Assembly: GCF_010731635.1 (NCBI RefSeq) | Contig: NZ_AP022583.1 | Coordinates: 744,001 to 808,000, forward strand | Length of the DNA stretch: 64,000 nucleotides | Source of the DNA: Mycobacterium noviomagense | GTDB taxonomy: Bacteria > Actinomycetota > Actinomycetes > Mycobacteriales > Mycobacteriaceae | Direction: 5' to 3' | Part shown: positions 16,136-25,544 of the stretch, one piece after another | How the letters are laid out: every line of letters begins with the position of its first letter | Position numbering within the stretch: position 1 is the first letter of the stretch | Translations under genes and position numbers: made by a program | The notes under the pieces: model-generated | The model's database searches: none | What the model was told of the DNA's origin: nothing | The model's input: only the letters and a program-made list of their open reading frames with translations

Positions 16136-18292
16136 ATGGTCTCCGTCGCAACGGGTTCGAGCGCACCACATGCCAGCCATGCGCCGGCGGAACGGGTTCA
16201 CGGCGGTCTGCTCGACCCCAAGATGCTGGTGACGTCGCTGCCGGATGCCCTGCGAAAGCTCGATCCCCGCACCCTGTGGCGCAACCCGGTGATGTTCATC
16301 GTCGAGATCGGCGCTGTGTGGTCAACGGTCCTGGCGATCGGCGAACCGAGCTGGTTCGGGTGGCTTGCCGTGTTCTGGCTTTGGCTGACAGTGCTATTCG
16401 CCAACCTGGCCGAAGCGGTCGCCGAGGGTCGAGGTAAAGCGCAAGCTGACGCCCTGCGCAGGTCCAAGGCCGACACGATCGCGCGCCGGCTGCGCGATTG
16501 GGTGCCCGGGGCCGCGGGCATCGAGGAACGCGTTCCCGCACCGCTGCTGCAGCAAGGTGACATCGTCGTCGTCGAAGCCGGCCAGATCATCCCGGGAGAC
16601 GGTGACGTCATCGAAGGCATTGCCTCGGTGGACGAATCGGCCATCACCGGCGAATCGGCACCGGTGATCCGGGAATCCGGCGGCGACCGCTCGGCGGTCA
16701 CCGGAGGAACCACCGTGCTGTCGGATCGCATCGTGGTCAAAATCACCCAGAAGCCCGGGGAAAGCTTCGTGGACAAGATGATTGCGCTGGTGGAGGGCGC
16801 CAATCGGCAAAAGACGCCGAATGAGATCGCGCTGAACATCCTGCTGGCCGCGCTGACGATCATCTTCCTGTTCGCGGTCGCGACGCTGCAGCCGCTGGCG
16901 ATCTACTCCAAGGCCAACAACCCCGGTGTGCCCGACACCGTCGCTGTCGGGGCTGGCGGCGTCACCGGAATCGTCTTGGTAGCGCTGCTGGTATGTCTGA
17001 TCCCCACCACGATCGGTGCGCTGCTCTCGGCGATCGGCATCGCCGGAATGGACCGGCTGGTGCAGCGCAACGTCTTAGCCATGTCCGGGCGCGCCGTCGA
17101 AGCAGCAGGTGACGTCAACACCCTGCTGCTGGACAAAACCGGAACGGTGACGCTGGGCAACCGGCAAGCGTCGGAGTTCATTCCGCTCAGCGGCGTGACT
17201 TCCGAGGCCCTGGCCGACGCCGCGCAGCTGGCCAGCCTCGCCGACGAAACGCCCGAAGGCCGCTCGATCGTCGTGTACGCCAAAGACGCTTACGGGTTGC
17301 GCGCCCGGACACCGGGCGAACTCGCCGACGCTTCGTGGGTGGAGTTTTCCGCCACGACCCGCATGTCTGGTGTCGACGTCGACGGACGCCAGCTGCGCAA
17401 GGGCGCGGCCAGCGCCGTCGCCGAATGGATACGCGGCCACGGCGGAAAGGTCCCCGTCATCCTGGGCGAGATCGTCGACGGAATCGCCGCTGCCGGTGGA
17501 ACTCCGCTTGTCGTCGGGCAGGTAACGGCGGTCGACGGCGGAAAAAAGGCCGAGGTGCTCGGCGTCATTTACCTGAAAGACGTCGTCAAGCAAGGCATGC
17601 GCGACCGGTTCGACGCCATGCGCCGGATGGGCATCCGAACCGTGATGATCACCGGTGACAATCCGTTGACCGCCAAGGCAATTGCCGACGAAGCGGGCGT
17701 CGACGACTTTCTCGCCGAGGCCACCCCCGAAGACAAGCTGGTGCTGATCAAACAGGAGCAGGAGGGTGGTCGGCTCGTCGCGATGACCGGCGACGGCACG
17801 AACGACGCACCGGCGCTGGCTCAGGCCGACGTGGGGGTGGCGATGAACACCGGAACCACCGCGGCCAAGGAAGCCGGCAACATGGTGGATCTGGACTCCG
17901 ACCCCACCAAGCTCATCGAGATCGTGGAGATCGGCAAGCAGTTGTTGATCACCCGCGGCGCGCTGACCACGTTCTCGATCGCCAACGACATCGCCAAGTA
18001 TTTCGCGATCATCCCGGCGATGTTCGTCGCCCTGTTTCCGGGTCTGGACCTGATCAACGTGATGCGGCTGCACAGCCCGCAGTCCGCGATCCTATCGGCC
18101 GTCATCTTCAACGCACTGGTCATCGTGGCCCTGATTCCGTTGGCGCTGCGCGGTGTTCGCTACACCCCCAGCAGCGCGTCGAAACTGCTCAGCCGCAACC
18201 TGTACGTCTACGGACTGGGCGGAATCGTCAGCCCGTTCATCGGAATCAAGTTGATCGACTTGGTGGTTCAACTGCTACCCGGGATGTCTTAA
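16136..18292 (+). CDS. kdpB: K+-transporting ATPase ATP-binding subunit B (KdpB)
   Basis: A 718-residue P-type ATPase. The actuator TGES motif is at about residues 171-174 ([12 protein letters not shown]), the phosphorylated aspartate near residue 333 in [10 protein letters not shown], and the hinge motif in [21 protein letters not shown]. It hydrolyses ATP to drive K+ import through KdpA. In E. coli, phosphorylation of the TGES serine switches the pump off at high K+; that serine is present here. Length and motifs are complete, and kdpC follows after 2 bp. Confidence 0.97.
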   Translation: MVSVATGSSAPHASHAPAERVHGGLLDPKMLVTSLPDALRKLDPRTLWRNPVMFIVEIGAVWSTVLAIGEPSWFGWLAVFWLWLTVLFANLAEAVAEGRGKAQADALRRSKADTIARRLRDWVPGAAGIEERVPAPLLQQGDIVVVEAGQIIPGDGDVIEGIASVDESAITGESAPVIRESGGDRSAVTGGTTVLSDRIVVKITQKPGESFVDKMIALVEGANRQKTPNEIALNILLAALTIIFLFAVATLQPLAIYSKANNPGVPDTVAVGAGGVTGIVLVALLVCLIPTTIGALLSAIGIAGMDRLVQRNVLAMSGRAVEAAGDVNTLLLDKTGTVTLGNRQASEFIPLSGVTSEALADAAQLASLADETPEGRSIVVYAKDAYGLRARTPGELADASWVEFSATTRMSGVDVDGRQLRKGAASAVAEWIRGHGGKVPVILGEIVDGIAAAGGTPLVVGQVTAVDGGKKAEVLGVIYLKDVVKQGMRDRFDAMRRMGIRTVMITGDNPLTAKAIADEAGVDDFLAEATPEDKLVLIKQEQEGGRLVAMTGDGTNDAPALAQADVGVAMNTGTTAAKEAGNMVDLDSDPTKLIEIVEIGKQLLITRGALTTFSIANDIAKYFAIIPAMFVALFPGLDLINVMRLHSPQSAILSAVIFNALVIVALIPLALRGVRYTPSSASKLLSRNLYVYGLGGIVSPFIGIKLIDLVVQLLPGMS

Positions 18293-18294
18293 AG

Positions 18295-19218
18295 ATGAAG
18301 TTCACCAACGTGGTACGCCAACACTGGGCCGCCTTGCGCGCGCTGCTCGTGTTCACCGTCATCCTGGGTGCCGGATACCCGCTGCTCATTTGGTTGGTCG
18401 CGCAGCTTCCAGGTTTGCATGATAAGGCGGAGGGCTCCATCATTCGGGCCCACGGTAAACCGGTTGGCAGCCGGCTGATCGGCCAATCGTTCACCGACGC
18501 CGCCGGCCGCGCGTTGCCCCAGTATTTCCAGAGCCGCCCGTCGGCGGCCGGCGACGGCTATGACCCCACCGCCAGTGGCGCCGGCAATCTGGGACCCGAA
18601 AGCGTCGTCGATACCCCGGCCGACCCGGCCAAGCTGGCAGCCGGTGCCAAGCCTGCCGAGGCCGGATTCAAGCCGAGCCTGCTCACCCTGGTGTGTTCGC
18701 GCAGCAAGGACGTCGGCGAACTGGAGCAGGTCGGCGGATCGCGTCCGTTCTGCACCGGCGGCGGTGTCGGGGCGGTGCTGTCGGTGATCGGGCCCCGCGA
18801 TGCACGCGGCAATGTGGTGCACCCGACCAGGGTGGTCAGCGTCAACGAGCCCTGCGCAACCACCAGCGAGCCATTTGTCGCGACCTACGAAGGGGTACGG
18901 GTCGAGTGCGCACGCTTCGGCGAGGACTACTCGATCGGTCAAATCGTGCCCATCCGTGGCTCAGCGCCCTCCACTCCCGAGGTGCCGGCTGACGCCGTGA
19001 CCGCCAGCGGCAGCGGTCTCGATCCCGATATCTCACCGGCCTACGCCGACATCCAGGTCACCCGGATTGCCCGGGCACGTCATGTCACAGTGGCTCAGGT
19101 ACGCGAGTTGGTGGGCGAGAACCAGCGTGGGCGTGATCTGGGCATCTTCGGTGAGCCGCGGGTCAACGTGTTGCAGCTCAACCTGCAGCTTGACCAGAGG
19201 TTTCCGGTCGCACGCTGA
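18295..19218 (+). CDS. kdpC: K+-transporting ATPase subunit C (KdpC) with a Cys-containing insert
   Basis: A 307-residue protein, much longer than the roughly 190 of E. coli KdpC. The N-terminal membrane anchor (residues 13-40), the early domain ([34 protein letters not shown]) and the end ([31 protein letters not shown]) are normal. Between about residues 103 and 230 sits extra sequence holding the protein's only four cysteines (C134, C153, C187, C205), which lie outside the membrane and could form two disulfides. The stop shares one base with the kdpD start. The insert looks like an ordered domain rather than a frameshift product because flanking motifs stay in frame. Confidence 0.93.
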   Translation: MKFTNVVRQHWAALRALLVFTVILGAGYPLLIWLVAQLPGLHDKAEGSIIRAHGKPVGSRLIGQSFTDAAGRALPQYFQSRPSAAGDGYDPTASGAGNLGPESVVDTPADPAKLAAGAKPAEAGFKPSLLTLVCSRSKDVGELEQVGGSRPFCTGGGVGAVLSVIGPRDARGNVVHPTRVVSVNEPCATTSEPFVATYEGVRVECARFGEDYSIGQIVPIRGSAPSTPEVPADAVTASGSGLDPDISPAYADIQVTRIARARHVTVAQVRELVGENQRGRDLGIFGEPRVNVLQLNLQLDQRFPVAR

Positions 19219-21830
19219 TGTCGCAGGTGGATGATGGTCACATGAGCGTCGTTGACCATCGCCGCAAACGCGGGGAGCTGCGCATCTATCTGGGTGCGGC
19301 TCCGGGCGTCGGCAAGACGTACGCGATGCTGTCCGAGGCCCATCGGCGGCTGGAACGCGGCACCGATCTGGTAGCCGGTGTGGTGGAGACGCACGGCCGC
19401 CGCAAAGTCGCGGAGCTGCTCAAGGGCATCGAGGTCATTCCTCGCCGCCGCATCGAGTACCGCGGTAGCTCCTTCGCCGAACTCGACGTGCCGGCCGTGC
19501 TAGCCCGCAATCCGCAGGTGGTCCTGGTCGACGAGCTCGCCCACACCAACGTCCCTGGCAGCAAGAACCCGAAGCGATGGCAGGACGTCGAGGAGCTGCT
19601 TGACGCCGGTATCACGGTGATCTCCACGGTCAATATCCAGCATCTGGAGAGCCTCAACGACGTGGTCGCCCAGATCACCGGGATCGAGCAGCAGGAAACC
19701 ATACCGGATTCGGTGGTACGCCAGGCCTCCCAGATCGAGCTCATCGACATTACGCCAGAAGCGCTGCGGCGCAGGCTATCCCACGGCAACGTCTACGCGC
19801 CGGAAAAGATCGACGCGGCACTGTCGAACTACTTCCGCAGCGGAAACCTCACCGCGCTTCGCGAATTAGCGCTGCTGTGGCTGGCTGACCAGGTCGACGC
19901 CGCGCTGGCCAAATATCGTGCCGACAAACGGATTACCGACACCTGGGAGGCCCGCGAGCGCGTCGTGGTGGCGGTCACCGGTGGCCCGGAATCCGAGACA
20001 CTGGTGCGCCGAGCATCCCGGATCGCCTCGAAAGCCAGCGCCGAGCTGATGGTGGTGCATGTCCTGCGCGGCGACGGGCTTTCGGGTGTGTCGGCATCTC
20101 GGATGGGCAAGATCCGGGAACTGGCCGCCAGCCTTGATGCTTCGCTGCACACCGTGGTTGGCGACGATGTGCCTACGGCGCTACTGGATTTCGCTCGCGA
20201 GATGAACGCCACCCAGCTGGTGATCGGGACATCGCGGCGCTCTCGGTGGGCACGCGTTTTCGACGAAGGCATCGGCGCCGCGGTCGTGCAGCGGTCCGGC
20301 AAGATCGACGTGCACATCGTCACTCACGAGGAATCCAAGCAGGGCTTTCGGACGGCATCGATTTCGCCGCGCGAACGCCGCACCGCATCGTGGCTGGCGG
20401 CCCTGATCGTCCCGTCCGTCATCTGCGCGGTGACGGTCGCCTGGCTTCAGCGGTTTTTGACCACCAGCGGGGCAAGCGCGCTGTTCTTCGTCGGGGTGCT
20501 GGTGGTTGCCTTACTGGGAGGCGTTGCCCCGGCGGCTCTTTCGGCGGTGCTGTCCGGTCTGTTGCTCAACTACTACCTGACCCCTCCCATCCATAGCTTC
20601 ACCATCGCCGAGCCCGACGCCGCGGTCACCGAGCTGGTGTTGTTGGTGATGGCCGTGGCGGTGGCAGTTCTCGTCGACGGCGCGGCCAAACGCGCCCGCG
20701 AAGCGGGACGGGCATCGCGGGAGGCGGAGCTGTTGACGCTGTTCGCGGGATCGGTGCTGCGCGGCGCGGACCTGGAGACACTGCTCGAGCGGGTGCGTGA
20801 GACCTACGCGCAGCGTGCGGTCAGCGTGCTTCGCGAGCGCGGCGACGGCAGTCGCTACGTCGCGGCAGCAGTCGGCAGGGAACCGTGCACCACAGTCGAT
20901 TCCGCCGATACCGCGATCGACGTCGGCGACGACGAGTTCTGGATGCTGCTGGCGGGCAAGAAGCTGGCCGCCCGGGATCGCCGCGTGCTGAGCGCGGTGG
21001 CCAAGCAGGCCGCGGGTCTGATCAAACAGCGTGAGCTTGCCCAGGAGGCCAGCCGGGCCGAAGCGATCGGCCAGGCCGACAAGCTGCGCCGCTCCTTGCT
21101 GTCGGCGGTCAGCCATGATCTGCGCACACCACTGGCAGCGGCGAAGGTCGCGGTCTCCAGCCTGCGGGCCCAAGATGTCGACTTCTCCGCCGAGGACACC
21201 GCCGAATTGCTCACCACCATCGAGGAATCGATCGACCAGCTCACCGCGCTGGTGGGCAATCTGCTCGACTCGTCGCGGTTGGCGGCCGGCGCAATTCGCC
21301 CCGAGCTGCATCGGGTGTACCTCGAGGAAGCGGTGCAGCGCGCGCTGGTCAGCATCGGCAAGGGCGCCACTGGCTTCTTCAGATCCGGTATCGACCGCGT
21401 CAAGGTCGACGTCGACGGATCGGTCGCGATGGCCGACGCCGGGCTGCTGGAACGAGTTTTGGCGAACCTTATCGACAACGCATTGCGCTACGCGCCCAAC
21501 TGTGTGGTGCGCGTCAACGCAGGAAGGGTGGGCGATCGCGTGCTGATCAACGTGATCGACGAAGGTCGCGGAATCCCGCGCGGCAGCGAGGAACAGATCT
21601 TCGAGGCCTTCCAGCGGTTGGGGGACCACGACAACACCACCGGTGCGGGATTGGGGCTGTCAGTGGCGCGCGGCTTCGTCGAGGCCATGGGCGGCACGAT
21701 CCAGGCGACCGACACGCCGGGCGGCGGATTGACGGTCGTCGTGGATCTCGCTGCGCCGCAGGGGGATGGGGCCGCGCCGATTCAGCGCGACGCGACCAGC
21801 GTCACCGTCCAGGAGGAGCGGCGCACTTGA
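19218..21830 (+). CDS. kdpD: Sensor histidine kinase KdpD
   Basis: An 870-residue sensor. The N-terminal KdpD domain has a Walker A loop at residues 26-34 (GAAPGVGKT). A universal-stress-protein domain spans about 250-370, four membrane helices (DUF4118) about 390-490, and a GAF-like region follows. The HisKA H-box is at H633 (SHDLRTPLA), and the HATPase has N, G1 and G2 motifs (NLIDNALRYAPN, DEGRGIP, GAGLGLSVARG). It senses K+ limitation or turgor and phosphorylates KdpE. Unlike M. tuberculosis, where I recall kdpDE being divergent from kdpFABC, here it continues the structural operon with start and stop codons overlapping. Confidence 0.96.
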   Translation: MSQVDDGHMSVVDHRRKRGELRIYLGAAPGVGKTYAMLSEAHRRLERGTDLVAGVVETHGRRKVAELLKGIEVIPRRRIEYRGSSFAELDVPAVLARNPQVVLVDELAHTNVPGSKNPKRWQDVEELLDAGITVISTVNIQHLESLNDVVAQITGIEQQETIPDSVVRQASQIELIDITPEALRRRLSHGNVYAPEKIDAALSNYFRSGNLTALRELALLWLADQVDAALAKYRADKRITDTWEARERVVVAVTGGPESETLVRRASRIASKASAELMVVHVLRGDGLSGVSASRMGKIRELAASLDASLHTVVGDDVPTALLDFAREMNATQLVIGTSRRSRWARVFDEGIGAAVVQRSGKIDVHIVTHEESKQGFRTASISPRERRTASWLAALIVPSVICAVTVAWLQRFLTTSGASALFFVGVLVVALLGGVAPAALSAVLSGLLLNYYLTPPIHSFTIAEPDAAVTELVLLVMAVAVAVLVDGAAKRAREAGRASREAELLTLFAGSVLRGADLETLLERVRETYAQRAVSVLRERGDGSRYVAAAVGREPCTTVDSADTAIDVGDDEFWMLLAGKKLAARDRRVLSAVAKQAAGLIKQRELAQEASRAEAIGQADKLRRSLLSAVSHDLRTPLAAAKVAVSSLRAQDVDFSAEDTAELLTTIEESIDQLTALVGNLLDSSRLAAGAIRPELHRVYLEEAVQRALVSIGKGATGFFRSGIDRVKVDVDGSVAMADAGLLERVLANLIDNALRYAPNCVVRVNAGRVGDRVLINVIDEGRGIPRGSEEQIFEAFQRLGDHDNTTGAGLGLSVARGFVEAMGGTIQATDTPGGGLTVVVDLAAPQGDGAAPIQRDATSVTVQEERRT

Positions 21831-22507
21831 CACGTGTGTTGGTCATCGACGACGAGCCGCACATCCTGCGGGCGCTGCGGATCAACCTGTCCGTGCGCGG
21901 TTACGAAGTGACTACCGCCGCGAGCGGCGCCGGTGCGCTACGTGCCGCGGCCGAACACCGGCCGGATGTCGTGATCCTGGATCTGGGGCTGCCGGACATC
22001 TCCGGCACCGAGGTATTGGCCGGGCTGCGCGGCTGGCTCAATGCACCGGTCATCGTGCTCTCGGCGCGCACCGACTCGTCGGACAAGGTCGAAGCGCTCG
22101 ATGCGGGCGCCGACGACTACGTGACCAAGCCGTTTGGTATGGACGAGTTCCTCGCCCGGCTACGCGCAGCGGTGCGCCGCAACGCCGCGGCAACCGAGAT
22201 CGATCAGCCGGTTATCGAAACTTCTTCTTTCACAGTCGATTTGGCTGCCAAAAAAGTGATCAAAAACGGTGCAGAAGTTCACCTGACGCCGACCGAGTGG
22301 GGAATGCTGGAGGTGTTGGCTCGGAACCGCGGCAAGCTGGTGGGTCGCGAAGAGCTTCTCAAAGAGGTGTGGGGACCGGCGTACGCCACCGAAACACACT
22401 ATCTGCGTGTCTATTTAGCGCAGCTGAGACGCAAACTCGAAGACGACCCATCGCGACCTAAACATCTGCTCACCGAGGCGGGCATGGGATATCGCTTCGA
22501 AACATGA
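21827..22507 (+). CDS. kdpE: Response regulator KdpE
   Basis: A 226-residue OmpR-family regulator. The receiver has the acidic pair DDE near residue 8-10, the phospho-acceptor D52 (VVILDLGLPD) and K101 region (YVTKPFGMDEF). The C-terminal winged helix carries VHLTPTEWGMLEVLARN and YLRVYLAQLRRKLEDDP. The TTG start overlaps the kdpD stop as TTGA. It activates kdp transcription when phosphorylated by KdpD. OmpR-type regulators bind direct repeats about 11 bp apart, the geometry of the GTTAA pairs found in this window. Confidence 0.96.
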   Translation: MTRVLVIDDEPHILRALRINLSVRGYEVTTAASGAGALRAAAEHRPDVVILDLGLPDISGTEVLAGLRGWLNAPVIVLSARTDSSDKVEALDAGADDYVTKPFGMDEFLARLRAAVRRNAAATEIDQPVIETSSFTVDLAAKKVIKNGAEVHLTPTEWGMLEVLARNRGKLVGREELLKEVWGPAYATETHYLRVYLAQLRRKLEDDPSRPKHLLTEAGMGYRFET

Positions 22508-22580
22508 TGTTAATTCCGCGCAATCAATCGTAACGCGTTTCAAATTCATTCTTTAGGTATTTGCTAGTAGAGTCCCGCCA

Positions 22581-22832
22581 ATGAAAAATGTGGCGCATTT
22601 GCCTATGGCGGTCACCGTTGCCGCTGGTATCGCACTGACGGGTTTGGCGGGGACCCAAATTGCTGTTGGGTGGGCTGGCGGCTGGCAGGCTACGGCCTAC
22701 CACACCGGTCGTGCGATGGCCGGCGCTATGCACAACGAGGGCAATAACGCCGGTGAGCCCGCCAATTACCCCGGCGATGGCACCGACAATTATGGGACCG
22801 ACAGTGGCGGAGGCGGAGGCGCGGGAGGATGA
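22581..22832 (+). CDS. Small exported Gly-tailed protein
   Basis: An 83-residue protein: a signal peptide (hydrophobic residues about 8-29), then WAGGWQATAYHTGRAMAGAM, an Asn/Gly/Asp-rich stretch and a GGGGGAGG end. No family is recognised. It has no cysteine. It stands 73 bp after kdpE on the same strand. A promoter-like AT-rich stretch (about 22530-22570) precedes it, so it may be independently expressed. Coding is supported by the coherent signal peptide and low-complexity polar tail. Confidence 0.5.
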   Translation: MKNVAHLPMAVTVAAGIALTGLAGTQIAVGWAGGWQATAYHTGRAMAGAMHNEGNNAGEPANYPGDGTDNYGTDSGGGGGAGG

Positions 22833-23437
22833 GCCACCGAGTGCTGCTCCGGTGAGCTGGGCGCTACTTGCCGTATTAACTTTCTGTTAAGCGCGTGGAT
22901 GCTCGGGGTTGTCCGCCATCGGCATCCAGCGCGAGCTACTGAGGCCGACCGTCGAGCGAAGAACCAGAACCGCGATCCTCGACAGGTCGCCCAGCGCACT
23001 CGCAGCACCACTGAAACTTGCCTGCCTAGTGCGGTTTTCGCGCCGCGGGATTGCGCGTTGCCGACCCCATTTTGCCTTACGGCAATGTCAAAATTTTTGC
23101 TCAGCACACCTATGCAATCGGTGCGTCGCCGTAGTCCTTCCCTCGTTCAGTCGCTCGTGGCGCCATTCGACCTTCCGGTGATTTAACCGGCGGCGCTTGG
23201 CCGGTCGATTTATAGTCATGCCCATCAATGTCAGTCGAAGGGGGTTGATGCCTGACAATATGAAGCCGTGGTGTAACGGTCGAGACAACCAGGTCGAGTT
23301 CTTTCGGCTTGGCACGACGTCGGGCGATATCGGGACCATTGTCCATCGCGGTCGGCCGCGTTTTTCCGGCAAACCTGGTCCGCTGAAGTCTTCGACCGCT
23401 CGACCGCAATCGAGCTTTGGGTATAACGGACAAGGCC
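22833..23437 (+). promoter_or_regulatory. About 600-bp upstream region of the RCK channel gene
   Basis: No gene is recognised. One box of the repeated type lies at its left end (ATTAAC at 22875, GTTAAG at 22886, 11 bp apart). The last 200 bp is lower in GC than its surroundings, consistent with a promoter or leader. Confidence 0.4.
22875..22891. promoter_or_regulatory. Candidate OmpR-type response-regulator box
   Basis: ATTAAC, five bases, GTTAAG, with repeat starts 11 bp apart, about 550 bp before the RCK channel gene and 43 bp after the small exported protein. Confidence 0.45.
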
Positions 23438-25201
23438 ATGCAGAGCCACATAATCGTCAGCGGTGAAGACGCGCTGGCGACAACGATCGTCGAGGAGCTG
23501 AAAAGCGCCGGCGCGAGCATAGCCAAGCTCGCCAACTCTGAATTTTCCGACGCGGGGGTCCAAACAGAGCTTGCCGCCGCAGGGGTCGCCCGAGCAGTGG
23601 CCGTTGTGTGCGCAGGTGATGACGACGCGACAAATCTCGAAATCGCGCTGCTGGCAAGGAAAGCCAACCCGGACACCCGCGTGGTGGCTCGGCTGGCCAA
23701 TGACGTGCTCCGAGAAGCGGTGGCCGCCGATAACGGGCCGGGCGCAATCCTCAACGTCGCTGACCTTGCGGCGCCGGCAATCGTCGAGGCGTGTCTGGCG
23801 CACACCATGCACCCGTTCGAGGCGGCCGGCATCAAATTCGTTGTCTGGGGCACCGAAGCACAGCGTGACGCGACGCTGCGCGAGCTCTACGGCGACTTGG
23901 CACCGGTGGCGGTGATCCATGGAGACAACTCCCCCACGCCCGACGAGGTGGTGGTGTGTCCCGGCCGCGATTTGCGGGTGCATGCCGGCGACTGGACGGC
24001 GATGATCGGGACAGCCGACGAACTGGCCGCCCGCGCCATCAAGGTGCCGCGCCCGACCGGAACACGCGCGCGTCAGCCGCGGCTGCGGCGAGTGCTCGAC
24101 GCGGCACGCACCCTACGCGACGACATCAACCCGGCGTTTTACCCCGTGATCGCCGCGGTGCTCGCCCTGCTGTTCGGCGCAACGGCCGTGTTGCGATTCA
24201 CCTACACCGGGCGCAGCGGGATGTCGTGGGTTGACGCGTTGTACTTCACGACCGAGACGATCACCACGACGGGCTACGGCGACTTCAGCTTCAGCCACCA
24301 GCCGACATGGCTGCGACTGTTCGCCGCCATGTTGATGTTCGGTGGCGTGACGACCATTGCTCTGCTTGTCTCGTTCATTGCCGACGTCCTGCTGTCGCGC
24401 CGCTTCGTCTACTCGGCCGGACGGCCGAGGGTGCGTCATCTGCGCAACCACATCATCGTCGTCGGGCTGAGCGCGCTCGGCATCCGCGTCGTCAGCGACT
24501 TGATCGCCGCCGGCTATGACGTCGCGGTGATTGAACACGACGAGAATAACCGCTTCCTGTCGTCGGCGGCAGAGCTCGACGTGCCGGTGATATTCGGGGA
24601 CGCGACGCTGCCCCAGACGCTGGAAGCGGCCCGCGTCGACCGCGCCCGCGCAGTGGCTGTCCTGACGCGCGACGACATCATCAATATCGAGACCGGGATC
24701 GTGCTCCGGGAGATGTTGGGACCCCGGGTGTGGCCCGATATTAACCGGTGGCGGGACGTTCCGATTGTGCTGCGGGTCTACGACCGCACGCTGGGCTTCG
24801 CGGTGGCGCAAAGGTTCGACTTCCAAAACGTTCGCTCGACCGTCGAACTGGCCGCACCATGGTTCATCGGTGCCGCGATGGGCCTGCAGGTGCTGGGGAC
24901 GTTTTCGGTCGGGCAGAGCTCGTTTGTGGTCGGTGCAATGCACGTCGAACCCGGCAGTGAACTCGACGGGCTGCGAATGTTTGATATGTCCACCCAGACG
25001 CGCGTCATCGCGATCACCCGTCCGAACGAACCCGTCAAGCTGCATCCGCGCCGCGATGCCCTGCTGAGAGGCGGCGACACGGTCTATCTCGTCGGCCCCT
25101 ACCGAGAACTGCTCGACACTTTGCGCAAGGGACAGCCGCCCCAGCAGTCCAGTACCCAAGACGACCGCCCGCGCGAAGATCAAGAGGTCAGCCGACGGTA
25201 A
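23438..25201 (+). CDS. Potassium channel with RCK domains on both sides of one pore
   Basis: A 587-residue protein; ATG 23438 is chosen for the AAGG just upstream (an in-frame TTG at 23417 would add 7 residues). Residues 1-200 form an RCK/TrkA-like module (HIIVSGEDALATTIVEEL) lacking the usual GxGxxG glycines. Two membrane helices flank the filter TTGYGDFSF near residue 278. A second RCK module follows (HIIVVGLSALGIRVVSDLIAAGYDVAVIEHD) with a TrkA-C-like end. The filter is that of a K+ channel and the C-terminal RCK would bind a nucleotide or ion to gate it. Probable role: K+ flux balancing the importers in the same island. The paralogue in M. tuberculosis, Rv3200c, is shorter. Confidence 0.82.
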   Translation: MQSHIIVSGEDALATTIVEELKSAGASIAKLANSEFSDAGVQTELAAAGVARAVAVVCAGDDDATNLEIALLARKANPDTRVVARLANDVLREAVAADNGPGAILNVADLAAPAIVEACLAHTMHPFEAAGIKFVVWGTEAQRDATLRELYGDLAPVAVIHGDNSPTPDEVVVCPGRDLRVHAGDWTAMIGTADELAARAIKVPRPTGTRARQPRLRRVLDAARTLRDDINPAFYPVIAAVLALLFGATAVLRFTYTGRSGMSWVDALYFTTETITTTGYGDFSFSHQPTWLRLFAAMLMFGGVTTIALLVSFIADVLLSRRFVYSAGRPRVRHLRNHIIVVGLSALGIRVVSDLIAAGYDVAVIEHDENNRFLSSAAELDVPVIFGDATLPQTLEAARVDRARAVAVLTRDDIINIETGIVLREMLGPRVWPDINRWRDVPIVLRVYDRTLGFAVAQRFDFQNVRSTVELAAPWFIGAAMGLQVLGTFSVGQSSFVVGAMHVEPGSELDGLRMFDMSTQTRVIAITRPNEPVKLHPRRDALLRGGDTVYLVGPYRELLDTLRKGQPPQQSSTQDDRPREDQEVSRR

Positions 25202-25544
25202 CTCAAGTAGCCGGTTTTCCGAGAACCGTGAATTGCCGGCAGGGGTCGCGAAAAACCGTTAAGAAGTCGTTAACGAATTCCTACAGTTTCGGTCAAGAAC
25301 TCATACTGGATTTGCCTGGCAGTCACGCCAGTCTTTGATGGGCAACCTAGCCGTAACGTAATCTGCAATTACGTTTGCCCAGCAGTCACCGGGGGGAGCC
25401 CGTGTTTCTCGTAGCCTTTCAGTCGGCGCCGGTGGCCATGACGGCGGGCATCTCACCCTGGATCGCTGGTCGACGGTCAGCACTGAGTTCTATAGACATC
25501 GCCGCGCAGACCACCGACTCGGCGGGCCTAATGAGGCGGCGGCA
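25202..25544 (+). promoter_or_regulatory. 343-bp upstream region of the tandem PPE genes
   Basis: No gene is recognised. A box of the repeated type lies at 25258-25274 (GTTAAG, five bases, GTTAAC). The first PPE gene starts 270 bp downstream. Confidence 0.45.
25258..25274. promoter_or_regulatory. Candidate OmpR-type response-regulator box
   Basis: GTTAAGAAGTCGTTAAC: two GTTAA repeats with starts 11 bp apart, almost identical to the copy at 6184. Confidence 0.5.
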
